From positions 1-25,581 of the forward strand of contig DATKNV010000037.1 of the NCBI GenBank assembly GCA_035541215.1: DNA of 25,581 nucleotides, written 5' to 3'. Source of the DNA: DASZHJ01 sp035541215 (GTDB taxonomy: Bacteria > Pseudomonadota > Alphaproteobacteria > ATCC43930 > CGMCC-115725). The notes beneath the pieces were generated by a model. It was not told the origin of the DNA, searched no databases, and was given only the letters and a program-made list of their open reading frames with translations. Shown one piece after another: positions 1 to 7,853 of this stretch. The stretch's first letter is position 1, and every line of letters starts with the position of its first letter. The translations under genes were made by a program, and so were the position numbers.

Positions 1-1
1 C

Positions 2-442
2 GCGCGCGAATGCGACACGCTGCACGTGCCGCTCGCGCTCGGGCCGGTGAGCGACCCCGTCGCCACCAACATGGGGAACCCGCACGCGACCTTCTTCGTC
101 CCCGACGCCGAGGCCGTCGACGTCGCGAGCCTCGGCCGCGAGCTCGAGCATCATCCGATGTTTCCGGAGCGCGCGAACATCGGCTTCGTGAGCCTCATCG
201 GCAAGGATCGCCTCCGCTTCCGCGTCTGGGAGCGCGGCGTCGGCGTCACCATCGCCTGCGGCACCGGCGCTTGCGCCGCGGGTGTCGCGGCGGCGCGGCG
301 CGGGCTCACGGGGCGCAAGGTGATGGTGGTCGCGGATGGAGGGCCGCTCGAGATCGAGTGGCGCGAGGACGGCCACGTCCTCATGACGGGGCCCGTCGCC
401 GTAAGTTTCACGGGGACCCTCGACCCCGCCCTCCTCGCCTGA
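2..442 (+). CDS. dapF: Diaminopimelate epimerase, C-terminal part (5' end outside window)
   Basis: DapF interconverts LL- and meso-diaminopimelate in the cytoplasm, in lysine and peptidoglycan synthesis. The open frame runs in from the left edge, so the N-terminal half with the first catalytic cysteine is not visible. The visible 146 residues contain the family signatures NMGNPHATFFV, the NIGFV segment, and ACGTGACA followed by AAARRG, which carries the second catalytic cysteine. It stops at 440-442, and mtaB starts seven bases later on the same strand. The dapF-mtaB-ftsY order is common in Alphaproteobacteria. The family assignment is firm; only the missing 5' end is unknown. Confidence 0.95.
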   Translation, partial: ARECDTLHVPLALGPVSDPVATNMGNPHATFFVPDAEAVDVASLGRELEHHPMFPERANIGFVSLIGKDRLRFRVWERGVGVTIACGTGACAAGVAAARRGLTGRKVMVVADGGPLEIEWREDGHVLMTGPVAVSFTGTLDPALLA

Positions 443-449
443 GACCCTG

Positions 450-1694
450 ATGCCCGGCCTCGACGTCATCACCCTCGGCTGCCGGCTCAACGCTTTCGAA
501 TCCGAGGTGATCCGCCGCGAAGCCGCCGCCGCCGGGCTCGAGGACGCCGTCATCGTCAACACCTGCGCCGTCACGGCCGAGGCCGAGCGCCAAGCGCGCC
601 AGGCGATCCGCCGCGCCCGCCGCGAGCACCCGCACGCGCGCCTCATCGTCACAGGCTGCGCCGCGCAGATCGCACCCGAGCGCTATGCCGGCATGGCCGA
701 GGTCGATCAGGTCCTCGGCAATCTCGCGAAGCTCAGGGCCGAGAGCTATCGCGCACCCGGCGCGCGCATCGCCGTCGACGACATCATGACCGTGCGCGAG
801 ACCGCGGCGCATCTCGTCGAGGGCTTCGAGGGCCGCGCGCGCGCCTTCGTCGAGGTGCAGCAGGGCTGCGACCACCGCTGCACCTTCTGCGTGATCCCTT
901 TCGGGCGCGGCAACAACCGCTCGGTCCCCGCGGGCGAGGTCGTCGCGCAGACGCGCGCGCTCGTCGAGCGCGGCTATCGGGAGATCGTGCTCACGGGCGT
1001 CGACATCTCCGGCTACGGCGCCGATCTCCCGGGCAAGCCGAGCCTCGGCCAGCTCGCGCGGCGCCTTCTCAAGATGGTGCCGGAGCTGCCGCGGCTCCGG
1101 CTCTCCTCGCTCGATCCCGCGGAGGTGGACGATGACCTCTGGCGCCTCCTCGCGGAGGAGAAGCGGCTCATGCCGCATCTCCATCTCTCGATCCAGGCCG
1201 GCGACGATCTCGTGCTGAAGCGCATGAAGCGCCGGCACAGCCGGGCCGAGGCGCTGGAGGCAGCACGCCGGGCACGCGCGCTTCGGCCTGACATTGTCCT
1301 CGGCGCCGATCTCATCGCGGGCTTCCCGACCGAGGACGAGGAGATGTTCGAGCGAAGCCTCGGCTTCGTCGAGGAAGCGGGGCTCGACCTCCTGCACGTC
1401 TTTCCCTTCAGCCCCAGGGAGGGCACGCCGGCCGCGCGCATGCCGCAGGTGCCGAAGCCCCTCATCCGCGAGCGCGCGGCACGGCTTCGCGAGGCGGGGA
1501 AGGCGAGGCTCGCACGAGCGCTCGCTCGTTTCGTCAGCGGAACGGCCGCGGCTCTCGTGGAAAAGCCCGGGCTCGGCCGAAGCGAGCACTATCTCCCGGT
1601 GACGCTGCCTCCGGATGCTATGGACGGCGAAATCCGGACGGTGCGGATCGTCGCCGCAAGTGAGGCCGCCCTCATCGCCGAGGGCGCGCGATGA
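450..1694 (+). CDS. mtaB: tRNA (N6-L-threonylcarbamoyladenosine(37)-C2)-methylthiotransferase MtaB
   Basis: This radical-SAM enzyme adds a methylthio group to t6A37 of tRNAs that read ANN codons. The 414-residue protein has the normal length. The N-terminal MTTase domain has the three cluster cysteines at residues 11 (LGCRLN), 39 (NTCAVT) and 70 (TGCA). The radical-SAM cluster motif CDHRCTFC has cysteines 140, 144 and 147. A TRAM-like RNA-binding region fills the last 50 or so residues. The LGCRLN form of the first motif and the dapF/ftsY neighbours favour MtaB over MiaB or RimO. The ATG at 450 directly follows dapF, and the end overlaps the ftsY start by four bases (ATGA), implying coupled translation. 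Confidence 0.93.
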   Translation: MPGLDVITLGCRLNAFESEVIRREAAAAGLEDAVIVNTCAVTAEAERQARQAIRRARREHPHARLIVTGCAAQIAPERYAGMAEVDQVLGNLAKLRAESYRAPGARIAVDDIMTVRETAAHLVEGFEGRARAFVEVQQGCDHRCTFCVIPFGRGNNRSVPAGEVVAQTRALVERGYREIVLTGVDISGYGADLPGKPSLGQLARRLLKMVPELPRLRLSSLDPAEVDDDLWRLLAEEKRLMPHLHLSIQAGDDLVLKRMKRRHSRAEALEAARRARALRPDIVLGADLIAGFPTEDEEMFERSLGFVEEAGLDLLHVFPFSPREGTPAARMPQVPKPLIRERAARLREAGKARLARALARFVSGTAAALVEKPGLGRSEHYLPVTLPPDAMDGEIRTVRIVAASEAALIAEGAR

Positions 1695-2626
1695 GCGAGG
1701 TGAAAGCGGGCGGCTGGTTTTCCCGGCTGAAGCAGGGACTCGCGCGCTCCTCGGCGCGGCTCAGTGAGGGCATATCCAGCATCTTCACCAAGAGGCGGCT
1801 CGACGACGCGACGCTCGCGGAGCTCGAGGAGCTGCTGATCGGCGCCGATCTCGGTGTGCAGCTCGCGGGCGAGGCGACGGAGACGCTCCGCAAGACCCGC
1901 TTCAATCAGGAGGTGACGCCGGAGGAGGTGCGGACCGCACTTGCGGAGGAGATCGCGCGGCGCCTCGCTCCGGCAACTAAGCCGCTCGCGATCAATGCGG
2001 CCTCGCTCCCCTTCGTCGTGCTCGTGGTCGGCGTCAACGGCAGCGGCAAGACCACGACCATCGGCAAGCTCGCGAGGCTCTTTCGCGGCGAGGGCCGCTC
2101 GGTACTGCTGGCGGCGGGCGACACCTTCCGCGCGGCGGCGGTCGAGCAGCTCAAGGTCTGGGGCGAGCGGACGGGCGTTCCCGTCCTGGCCAAGGAGACC
2201 GGCGCCGACGCCGCGGGCCTCGCCTTCGAGGCCGTCGAGCGCGCGCGGCGCGAGGGGACGGAGGTGCTGCTCATCGACACCGCGGGCCGCCTCCACAACA
2301 AGGCCGATCTCATGGCGGAGCTGCAGAAGGTCGTGCGCGCGCTCAAGAAGGCGGCGCCCGGCGCGCCGCATGCGGTGCTGCTCGTGCTCGATGCGACCGT
2401 GGGCCAGAACGCGCATCAGCAGGTCGAGATCTTCCGCAGCATGGTCGGCGTCACCGGCATCGCCATGACCAAGCTCGACGGCACCGCCCGCGGCGGCGTG
2501 CTCGTGGCGATCGCCGAGAAATTCAGCCTGCCCATCCATTTCATCGGCGTCGGCGAATCCGCCGACGATCTCCGCCCCTTCGACGCCCAAGCCTTCGCGC
2601 GCGGCCTCGTGGGGCTCGACGCCTGA
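1691..2626 (+). CDS. ftsY: Signal recognition particle receptor FtsY
   Basis: FtsY is the membrane-associated GTPase that receives SRP-ribosome complexes for co-translational membrane insertion. The 311-residue protein has an N-domain helical bundle (about 20-95) and a G domain. G-domain motifs are the P-loop GVNGSGKTTT (114-123), DTFRAAA (144-150), DTAGR (196-200), TKLDG (260-264) and GVGES (286-290). The acidic A domain of E. coli FtsY is essentially absent, leaving about 20 basic/amphipathic residues (GGWFSRLKQGL) that could act as the membrane-targeting helix. Short FtsY of this type is usual in Alphaproteobacteria. It is translationally coupled to mtaB and 25 bases ahead of the next gene. 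Confidence 0.96.
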   Translation: MSEVKAGGWFSRLKQGLARSSARLSEGISSIFTKRRLDDATLAELEELLIGADLGVQLAGEATETLRKTRFNQEVTPEEVRTALAEEIARRLAPATKPLAINAASLPFVVLVVGVNGSGKTTTIGKLARLFRGEGRSVLLAAGDTFRAAAVEQLKVWGERTGVPVLAKETGADAAGLAFEAVERARREGTEVLLIDTAGRLHNKADLMAELQKVVRALKKAAPGAPHAVLLVLDATVGQNAHQQVEIFRSMVGVTGIAMTKLDGTARGGVLVAIAEKFSLPIHFIGVGESADDLRPFDAQAFARGLVGLDA

Positions 2627-2651
2627 ACCATCAGAACGAGGAGCGCCCAGC

Positions 2652-3212
2652 ATGACCGAGCCCCGTTTCCCCGGCATCCCCCTGGAGAAGATGACGCCCG
2701 CGCAGCGCAAGGCCGCGGACGGCATCGCCAGCGGCCCCCGCGGCTCGCTGCGCGGCCCCTTCAACACGATGCTCCGGAGCCCCGAGCTCGCGGACCGCGC
2801 GCAGCGCGTGGGCGAATATCTGCGCTTCCACACGAAGCTCCCGCCCCAGCTCAAGGAGCTCGCGATCCTTGTCTGCGGGCGCCACTGGACCGCGCAATAC
2901 GAGTGGTACGCGCACGCGAAGCTCGCCCGCGAGGCGGGCCTCGACCCCGCGATCATCAGCGCGATCTCCGAGGCGAAGCGCCCCGCCGCCATGTCCGCCG
3001 CCGAGACCGCCGTCTACGATTTCTGCTCGGATCTGCTCTATACGAAGCAGGTGAGCGACCAGACCTTCGCGCGGCTCAAAGAGCACGTGGGCGAGTCCGG
3101 CGTGGTCGATATCATCGGCCTCCTCGGCTACTACTCGCTCGTCTCCATGTGCCTCAACGTCGACCGCTACCCGATCCCCGCCGACGCAACGCCGCTGAAG
3201 TCGATGAAGTAG
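2652..3212 (+). CDS. Carboxymuconolactone decarboxylase (CMD) family protein
   Basis: This 186-residue protein has the CMD/AhpD-like helical fold. Signatures are RSPELADRAQRVGEYLRF (43-60), the LPPQLKELAILVCGRHW stretch (63-79) and YEWYAHAKLAREAGL (83-97), with acidic and histidine residues E84 and H88 at the typical active-site place. The alkylhydroperoxidase CxxC pair is absent (only C75 with H78, as CGRH), so thiol peroxidase activity is unlikely. A decarboxylase, lactonase-like or unknown hydrolytic role is more plausible, and the substrate cannot be inferred. It follows ftsY by 25 bases and may be read through from it, although it has no obvious functional link to the core operon. A composite hairpin element lies directly downstream. 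Confidence 0.85.
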   Translation: MTEPRFPGIPLEKMTPAQRKAADGIASGPRGSLRGPFNTMLRSPELADRAQRVGEYLRFHTKLPPQLKELAILVCGRHWTAQYEWYAHAKLAREAGLDPAIISAISEAKRPAAMSAAETAVYDFCSDLLYTKQVSDQTFARLKEHVGESGVVDIIGLLGYYSLVSMCLNVDRYPIPADATPLKSMK

Positions 3213-3215
3213 ACC

Positions 3216-3357
3216 CCCTCTCCCGCGCTGCGCGCGGGAGAGGGTGGGGCCCGCCGCGGAGCGGCGGGAGGGTGAGGGTGGTGCCGACTGAAGCACCCTC
3301 ACCCTCCCATCGCTACGCGATGGGCCCCAACCCTCTCCCACCTTCGGTGGGAGAGGG
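3216..3357. repeat. Composite palindromic intergenic element, full copy
   Basis: Four hairpins flank a central inverted repeat. In order: a 12-bp stem CCCTCTCCCGCG (3216-3227/3233-3244); an 8-bp stem CCCGCCGC (3250-3257/3261-3268); the central arms AGGGTGAGGGTG and CACCCTCACCCT (3269-3280/3294-3305); an 8-bp stem CCCATCGC (3306-3313/3317-3324); and a 12-bp stem CCCTCTCCCACC (3331-3342/3346-3357). The left and right halves are also near-complementary to each other. It lies between convergent genes and probably acts as a two-way transcription stop. Related copies are at 15417-15571, 21635-21673 and 24598-24650. Confidence 0.88.
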
Positions 3358-3361
3358 ATTC

Positions 3362-6268
3362 TTATTCCGACGCCTCGTCTAGGATCCGCGCGACGTGCAG
3401 CGCCTCGCGGCTCGCGCCGTCCCTGATCTGGTGACGGCAGCTCGTGCCGCTTGCGGCGAGGACCGTGCCTGCGTCGGCGGCGCGCATCCTCGGGAGGACG
3501 CCAAGCTCGCCGATCCGGAGCGAGACGTCGTAATGCTCGGCCTCGTAGCCGAAGGCGCCGGCCATGCCGCAACAGGTGCTGTCGAAGGTCTCGACGGCGA
3601 GGCCGGGGAGCGTCTTCAGGGCCGCCACGGCGGCGGGGATCGTGTTGAAGGCCTTCTGGTGGCAATGCGTGTGCAGCAGCACCTTGGTCGGGACCTTGCG
3701 TCCGGGGGCGAGCTTGAAGCGGCCGGCCGCCGATTCCTCCGCGACGAATTCCTCGAAGAGCCTCGCGCGCGAGGCAAGCGCCTTCGCGTCCTCCGCGGGG
3801 AGCAGCGCCAGGAATTCGTCGCGCAGCGTGAAGAGACAGGAGGGCTCGAGACCCACGATCGCGGCGCCGCGGTCGAGATGGGGCTTCACCGCCGCGAGGA
3901 GACGCTGCGCCTCCGCCTTTGCCTCCGCGACGAGACCCGTGGAGAGGAAAGTGCGGCCGCAGCAAAGCGGGCGCTCGCCCTTGGGCGTGGCCTCGATCAC
4001 GCGATAGCCCGCGCGCGCGAGAACCCGGGCGGCGGCGCGAGCGTTCTCGGGCTCGAACCAGCGATTGAAGGTATCGACGAAGAGCACGACCTCCGGCCCC
4101 TCGCCCGCCGCGGGCTCCGCGCGATAGGGCCGCGAGGCCCAGCGCGGCAGTGCCCGCTTCGCGCTCATCCCCATGAGCCGCTCGCCCATACGCGCCAACA
4201 GCGGAACGCGGTTGCGCAAGTTCAGGAGCGGCGATGCCCAGGAGACGAAGCGAGCATATTGCGGGAGATAGGCGACGAGGCGCTCGCGGAGCGAGAGGCT
4301 GTGCGTCTTCCGGAATTGCGCCTGGAACTCGATCTTCATGCGCGCCATGTCGACGCCCGTGGGGCACTCGCGCTTGCAGCCCTTGCAGGAGACGCAGAGT
4401 GACATCGTCTCCTTCATCGCCTCGGAGACGAGCGCGTCGGGACCGAGCTGGCCGGAGATCGCGAGGCGGAGCGTGTTCGCGCGCCCACGCGTCAGGTGCT
4501 GCTCCTCCATCGTCGCGCGATAGGAGGGGCACATGACGCCGGCATCGGCCTTGCGGCATTCCCCGTTGTTGTTGCACATCTCGACCGCGCCCGCGAAGCC
4601 GCCCCACTCCGACCAGTCGAGCGCGGTCTCGAAGGGGAGGACGCGGTAATCCGGCTTGAAGCGGAAGAGCGTGCGGTCGTCCATCCTGGGCGGACGCACG
4701 ATCTTGCCGGGATTGAAGAGGTTCTGCGGATCGAAGCAGTCCTTCACCTCCTCGAAAGCGCGGGTGAGACGGCTCCCGAACATGGGCTCGTGGAATTCCG
4801 AGCGCACGAGACCGTCGCCGTGCTCGCCGGAATGCGAGCCCTTGTACTCCCGCACCATCGCGAAGGCCTCCTCGGCGATGGCGCGGAGCTTCCGTACCTC
4901 GAGCTCCTGCTTGAGGTTGAGGACGGGTCGCACGTGGAGGCAGCCCACCGAGGCGTGCGCGTAAAAAGTCCCGTAGGTGCCGTGCTTCTTGAAGATGCTG
5001 TTGAGACGATCCGTGTAGTCCGCGAGGTCGTCGAGCGAGACCGCGCAATCCTCGATGAAGGAGATCGGCTTCCCCTCGCCTTTCATGGACATCATGATGT
5101 TGAGGCCCTGCTTGCGCACGTCCCAGACCGCGGCCTGGAACGCCGGCTCCGTCGCCACGACGACGCCGTCGGGAAATCCCAGATCGCCCATGAGCGCGAC
5201 GAGCCGTTTCAGGCGGCGGAGATTCTCCTGGGCGTCCTCGCCCGCGAACTCCACCAGCAGCAGCGCATCGGGCTCGCCCTTGACGAAGCGCTCGACCACC
5301 GGACGGAAGAGCGGGATCTCGCGCGCGAGCTCGATCATCGTGCGATCGACGAGCTCGACCGCGGTCGGATCGAGCGCGACGATTGCTTTCGTCGAGGCCA
5401 TCGCCCTGTAGAAGCTCGGGAAGTGACAGACGCCGAGGACCCGATGCGGCGGAACGGGCTGGAGCTCGAGCTCGATCTCGCTGAAGAAGGCGAGCGTCCC
5501 CTCGGAGCCCACGAGGAGCTGGGCCATGTTGTGGCCGACGTCGTCGATCATGTCGATGTTGTAGCCGCCGACGCGCCGCAGGAGCTTCGGAAAGCGGCGC
5601 TCGATCTCGTCCGCCTCGCGGTTGTGGAGCGCGCGCATGTCGCGCACGAGATCGCGGTAGCGCTCGGGAAGCGCGCTCTCGTCGAAATTGCCGGGCACCT
5701 CGCCCATGCGCACCTCGGTGCCGTCCGCGAGGATCGCCTCGATCGCGCGCACGTTGTGCACCATGTTGCCGTAGCGCAGCGAGCGCGAGCCGCAGCTGTT
5801 GTTGGCGGTCATGCCGCCGAGCGTCGCGCGATTGCTGGTGGAGACGTCGACGGGAAAGAAGAGCCCGTCCCGCCGCAGGCGCTTGTTGAGCGCGTCGAGG
5901 ACGAGGCCCGGCTGCACCACCGCGCGGCGCGCGGCCTTGTCGACTGAGACGATGCCGCTCATGTAGCGCGAGCAGTCCAGCACCAGCGCGCGGCCCACGG
6001 TCTGTCCGCACTGCGAGGTGCCGCCGCCCCTGGGCAGCACCGGCACGCCGGCCTCGCGCGCGATCGCGATCGCCGCTGCCACGTCGCTCTTGTGCCTGGG
6101 GACGGCGACGCCCACGGGCTCGACCTGGTAGATGGAGGCGTCCGTGCTATAGCGGCCGCGGCTTCCTGCGTCGAACAGCACTTCGCCCTCGAGCGCGCGC
6201 TTCAGCCGCGCCTCGAGCCCCGGATCTCCCGGCGTCCCCCGCCCGACGCTGCTGGTGCCGTCTGCCAT
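3362..6268 (-). CDS. FAD-binding and (Fe-S)-binding 2-hydroxyacid dehydrogenase (YdiJ-like)
   Basis: This 968-residue flavo-iron-sulfur oxidoreductase probably oxidises a D-2-hydroxyacid (lactate, glycolate or 2-hydroxyglutarate type) and passes electrons to the respiratory chain. Domains in order: an FAD-binding PCMH domain (about 45-275) with LPRGGGTSQCGQ (78-89) and NNSCGSRS (156-163); an FAD-linked oxidase C-terminal domain (about 280-525) with SHSGEHGDGLVR (478-489); a ferredoxin-like segment with C565, C571, C580 and the cluster motif CVSCKGCKREC (625-635); and a C-terminal CCG-type domain with CCGRTF, HTHCHQKAF and STCCGMAG. Length and order match the fused YdiJ/Dld-type family rather than split GlcDEF. 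The ATG at 6268 has an upstream AAGGA. It converges with the CMD gene. Confidence 0.88.
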   Translation of the reverse strand: MADGTSSVGRGTPGDPGLEARLKRALEGEVLFDAGSRGRYSTDASIYQVEPVGVAVPRHKSDVAAAIAIAREAGVPVLPRGGGTSQCGQTVGRALVLDCSRYMSGIVSVDKAARRAVVQPGLVLDALNKRLRRDGLFFPVDVSTSNRATLGGMTANNSCGSRSLRYGNMVHNVRAIEAILADGTEVRMGEVPGNFDESALPERYRDLVRDMRALHNREADEIERRFPKLLRRVGGYNIDMIDDVGHNMAQLLVGSEGTLAFFSEIELELQPVPPHRVLGVCHFPSFYRAMASTKAIVALDPTAVELVDRTMIELAREIPLFRPVVERFVKGEPDALLLVEFAGEDAQENLRRLKRLVALMGDLGFPDGVVVATEPAFQAAVWDVRKQGLNIMMSMKGEGKPISFIEDCAVSLDDLADYTDRLNSIFKKHGTYGTFYAHASVGCLHVRPVLNLKQELEVRKLRAIAEEAFAMVREYKGSHSGEHGDGLVRSEFHEPMFGSRLTRAFEEVKDCFDPQNLFNPGKIVRPPRMDDRTLFRFKPDYRVLPFETALDWSEWGGFAGAVEMCNNNGECRKADAGVMCPSYRATMEEQHLTRGRANTLRLAISGQLGPDALVSEAMKETMSLCVSCKGCKRECPTGVDMARMKIEFQAQFRKTHSLSLRERLVAYLPQYARFVSWASPLLNLRNRVPLLARMGERLMGMSAKRALPRWASRPYRAEPAAGEGPEVVLFVDTFNRWFEPENARAAARVLARAGYRVIEATPKGERPLCCGRTFLSTGLVAEAKAEAQRLLAAVKPHLDRGAAIVGLEPSCLFTLRDEFLALLPAEDAKALASRARLFEEFVAEESAAGRFKLAPGRKVPTKVLLHTHCHQKAFNTIPAAVAALKTLPGLAVETFDSTCCGMAGAFGYEAEHYDVSLRIGELGVLPRMRAADAGTVLAASGTSCRHQIRDGASREALHVARILDEASE

Positions 6269-6297
6269 GGCGTCTCGATCCTTCGACTGATTGGCGG

Positions 6298-6484
6298 ATT
6301 CACCACGGAGGACACGGAGTTATTTTTCGCGGCGAAGCCGCAATAATTTCACCACAGAGGCAGTGAGACAGTGAGAGTGCTATTTGCGGCTGCGCCGCGA
6401 GGTACGAACCTTACTGCCTCACTGCCTCTGTGGTGAAAATTCGTAGTCTCCTCTCCGTGTCCTCCGTGCCTCCGTGGTGAAATC
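6298..6484. repeat. Nested double palindrome (TTCACCACGGAGG-type repeat)
   Basis: The outer left arm (about 6298-6319) and outer right arm (about 6452-6483) are inverted copies of TTCACCACGGAGGACACGGAG. The right arm carries one extra 8-base unit of the GCACGGAG type. Inside them, a second pair (about 6347-6375 and 6411-6440) is a diverged version, TTTCACCACAGAGGCAGTGAG, again inverted. The core holds two short GC-rich palindromes, GCGGCGAAGCCGC (6329-6341) and GCGGCTGCGCCGC (6386-6398). No protein is encoded. It lies between divergent genes, so it could form a cruciform or affect both promoters. Confidence 0.85.
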
Positions 6485-6581
6485 CGTTGTGCCCGCAATC
6501 TGCGCCGAGCGGCCGGCAATTTGCAAGCCGCGCCGGCTCTTGCGGCACGTCGGGTTTGGCGGCAAGGTGGCGCATCCGAAC

Positions 6582-6587
6582 AAGGAG
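6582..6587 (+). promoter_or_regulatory. Ribosome binding site deciding the aminotransferase start
   Basis: AAGGAG lies six bases before the ATG at 6594. The frame is open further upstream to 6474, but that extension falls in and just after the palindromic repeat and has no family similarity I can see. The start is therefore placed at 6594. Confidence 0.75.
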
Positions 6588-6593
6588 CACTTC

Positions 6594-7775
6594 ATGAGCC
6601 CGCGCAGCGGCCGCCATTTCCTGCAAATACCCGGCCCCACCAACGTGCCGGATCGCGTCCTGCGCGCGATCGACAACGCGACCATCGATCACCGCAGCCA
6701 GGAATTCGCGGGGATGGCGCGCGCGGTAGTGCAGGGCATGAAGCGGATCTTCCGCACGCTCGGGCCCGTCGCGATCTATCCCGCCTCCGGCACCGGCGCC
6801 TGGGAGGCGGCCCTCGTCAACACGCTCTCGCCGGGCGACCGCGTCCTTGCCTTCGAGACCGGGCATTTCGCGACGCTCTGGCGCGCGCTCGCGGAGCGCC
6901 TCTCGATCGTCGTGGAGTTCGTTCCCGGCGACTGGCGGCACGGCGTCGATCCCGCGGCGGTGAAGCAGCGCCTCGCCGCCGACAAGGCGCAGGCGATCAA
7001 GGCCGTGATGGTCGTGCACAACGAGACCTCGACCGGCGTCGCGAGCCGCGTCGCGGAAGTGCGCGAGGCGATGGACGAAGTGGGCCACTCCGCGCTGCTC
7101 CTCGTCGACACCATCTCCTCCCTCGCCTCGATCGACTACCGCCACGACGAGTGGGGCGTCGACGTGACGGTCGCGGGCTCGCAGAAGGGCCTGATGCTGC
7201 CCCCGGGCCTGAGCTTCAACGCGATCTCCGCAACGGCGCTCGCCGCGCACAAGGTCGCGCGCCTGCCGCGCTCCTATTGGGATTGGGATCCCTTCATCGA
7301 GGCGAACGACACCGGTTTCTTCCCCTATACGCCCGCGACCAATCTGCTCTACGGGCTCAGGGAGGCGCTGGCGATGCTGGAGGAGCAGGGCCTCGCCAAC
7401 GTCTTCGCGCGGCACGACCGCCACGCCGAGGCGACGCGGCGCGCGGTCAAGGCCTGGGGCCTCGAGGTGCTGGCGCTCGACCCGCGGGAGTATTCGAGCT
7501 CGCTCACGACGGTGCTGATGCCGCAGGGGCAGGACGCCGACGAGCTCCGCCGCGTCATCCTCGAGCGCTTCGACATGTCCTTGGGCGCGGGGCTCAGCAA
7601 GCTCAAGGGCAAGGTCTTCCGCATCGGCCATCTCGGCGACTTCAACGACCTCATGCTGATGGGAACGCTCGCGGGCGTGGAGATGGGCCTCGGCATCGCC
7701 GGCGTCCCGCACAGGCGCGGCGGCGCCCAAGCGGCGCTCGATTATCTCGGAGGGAATGCAAAAGCAGGCAGCTAG
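6594..7775 (+). CDS. Class V aminotransferase, serine/alanine-glyoxylate type
   Basis: This 393-residue PLP enzyme is of the AGXT/SgaA group, which transfers an amino group from serine or alanine to glyoxylate. Signatures: N-terminal IPGPTNVPDRVL (12-23); DHRSQEF (32-38) contacting substrate; the glycine-rich PLP loop PASGTGAWEAAL (63-74); VHNETSTG (141-148); VDTISSLAS (171-179), with the aspartate that pairs with the PLP ring; and the Schiff-base lysine K198 in GSQKGLMLPPG. The fold is complete. The adjacent 2-hydroxyacid dehydrogenase could supply glyoxylate from glycolate, and the nearby CoA-ester lyase could make or use it, so a role in glyoxylate metabolism is a reasonable inference. The exact amino donor is not resolvable here. 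Confidence 0.9.
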   Translation: MSPRSGRHFLQIPGPTNVPDRVLRAIDNATIDHRSQEFAGMARAVVQGMKRIFRTLGPVAIYPASGTGAWEAALVNTLSPGDRVLAFETGHFATLWRALAERLSIVVEFVPGDWRHGVDPAAVKQRLAADKAQAIKAVMVVHNETSTGVASRVAEVREAMDEVGHSALLLVDTISSLASIDYRHDEWGVDVTVAGSQKGLMLPPGLSFNAISATALAAHKVARLPRSYWDWDPFIEANDTGFFPYTPATNLLYGLREALAMLEEQGLANVFARHDRHAEATRRAVKAWGLEVLALDPREYSSSLTTVLMPQGQDADELRRVILERFDMSLGAGLSKLKGKVFRIGHLGDFNDLMLMGTLAGVEMGLGIAGVPHRRGGAQAALDYLGGNAKAGS

Positions 7776-7853
7776 CGCCTCATCGCAATCTCCTCCGAGC
7801 GGGTCGGCGGGATCGCTCGCCGGCGCGGCAACGGCTTGACAGGGAGAAAAAAT

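Noticed and set aside
2652..3212. Reading the CMD-family gene as an AhpD alkylhydroperoxidase
   Set aside because: The catalytic CxxC pair is missing; only one cysteine (C75) is present in the corresponding helix.
3216..3357. Insertion sequence ends or a tRNA-like structure in the hairpin-rich gap
   Set aside because: No transposase frame, no target duplication, and the stems do not form a cloverleaf with conserved tRNA bases.
2631..6011. Very long minus-strand open frame (1126 codons) overlapping the FAD/Fe-S gene
   Set aside because: It is a shadow in another frame of the real 968-residue gene and of ftsY/CMD flanks. The translation is arginine/alanine/glycine-rich with no domain, as expected from high-GC third positions.
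6298..6484. CRISPR-like array of short repeats
   Set aside because: The repeats are inverted pairs rather than regularly spaced direct repeats, there are no uniform spacers, and no cas genes are nearby.
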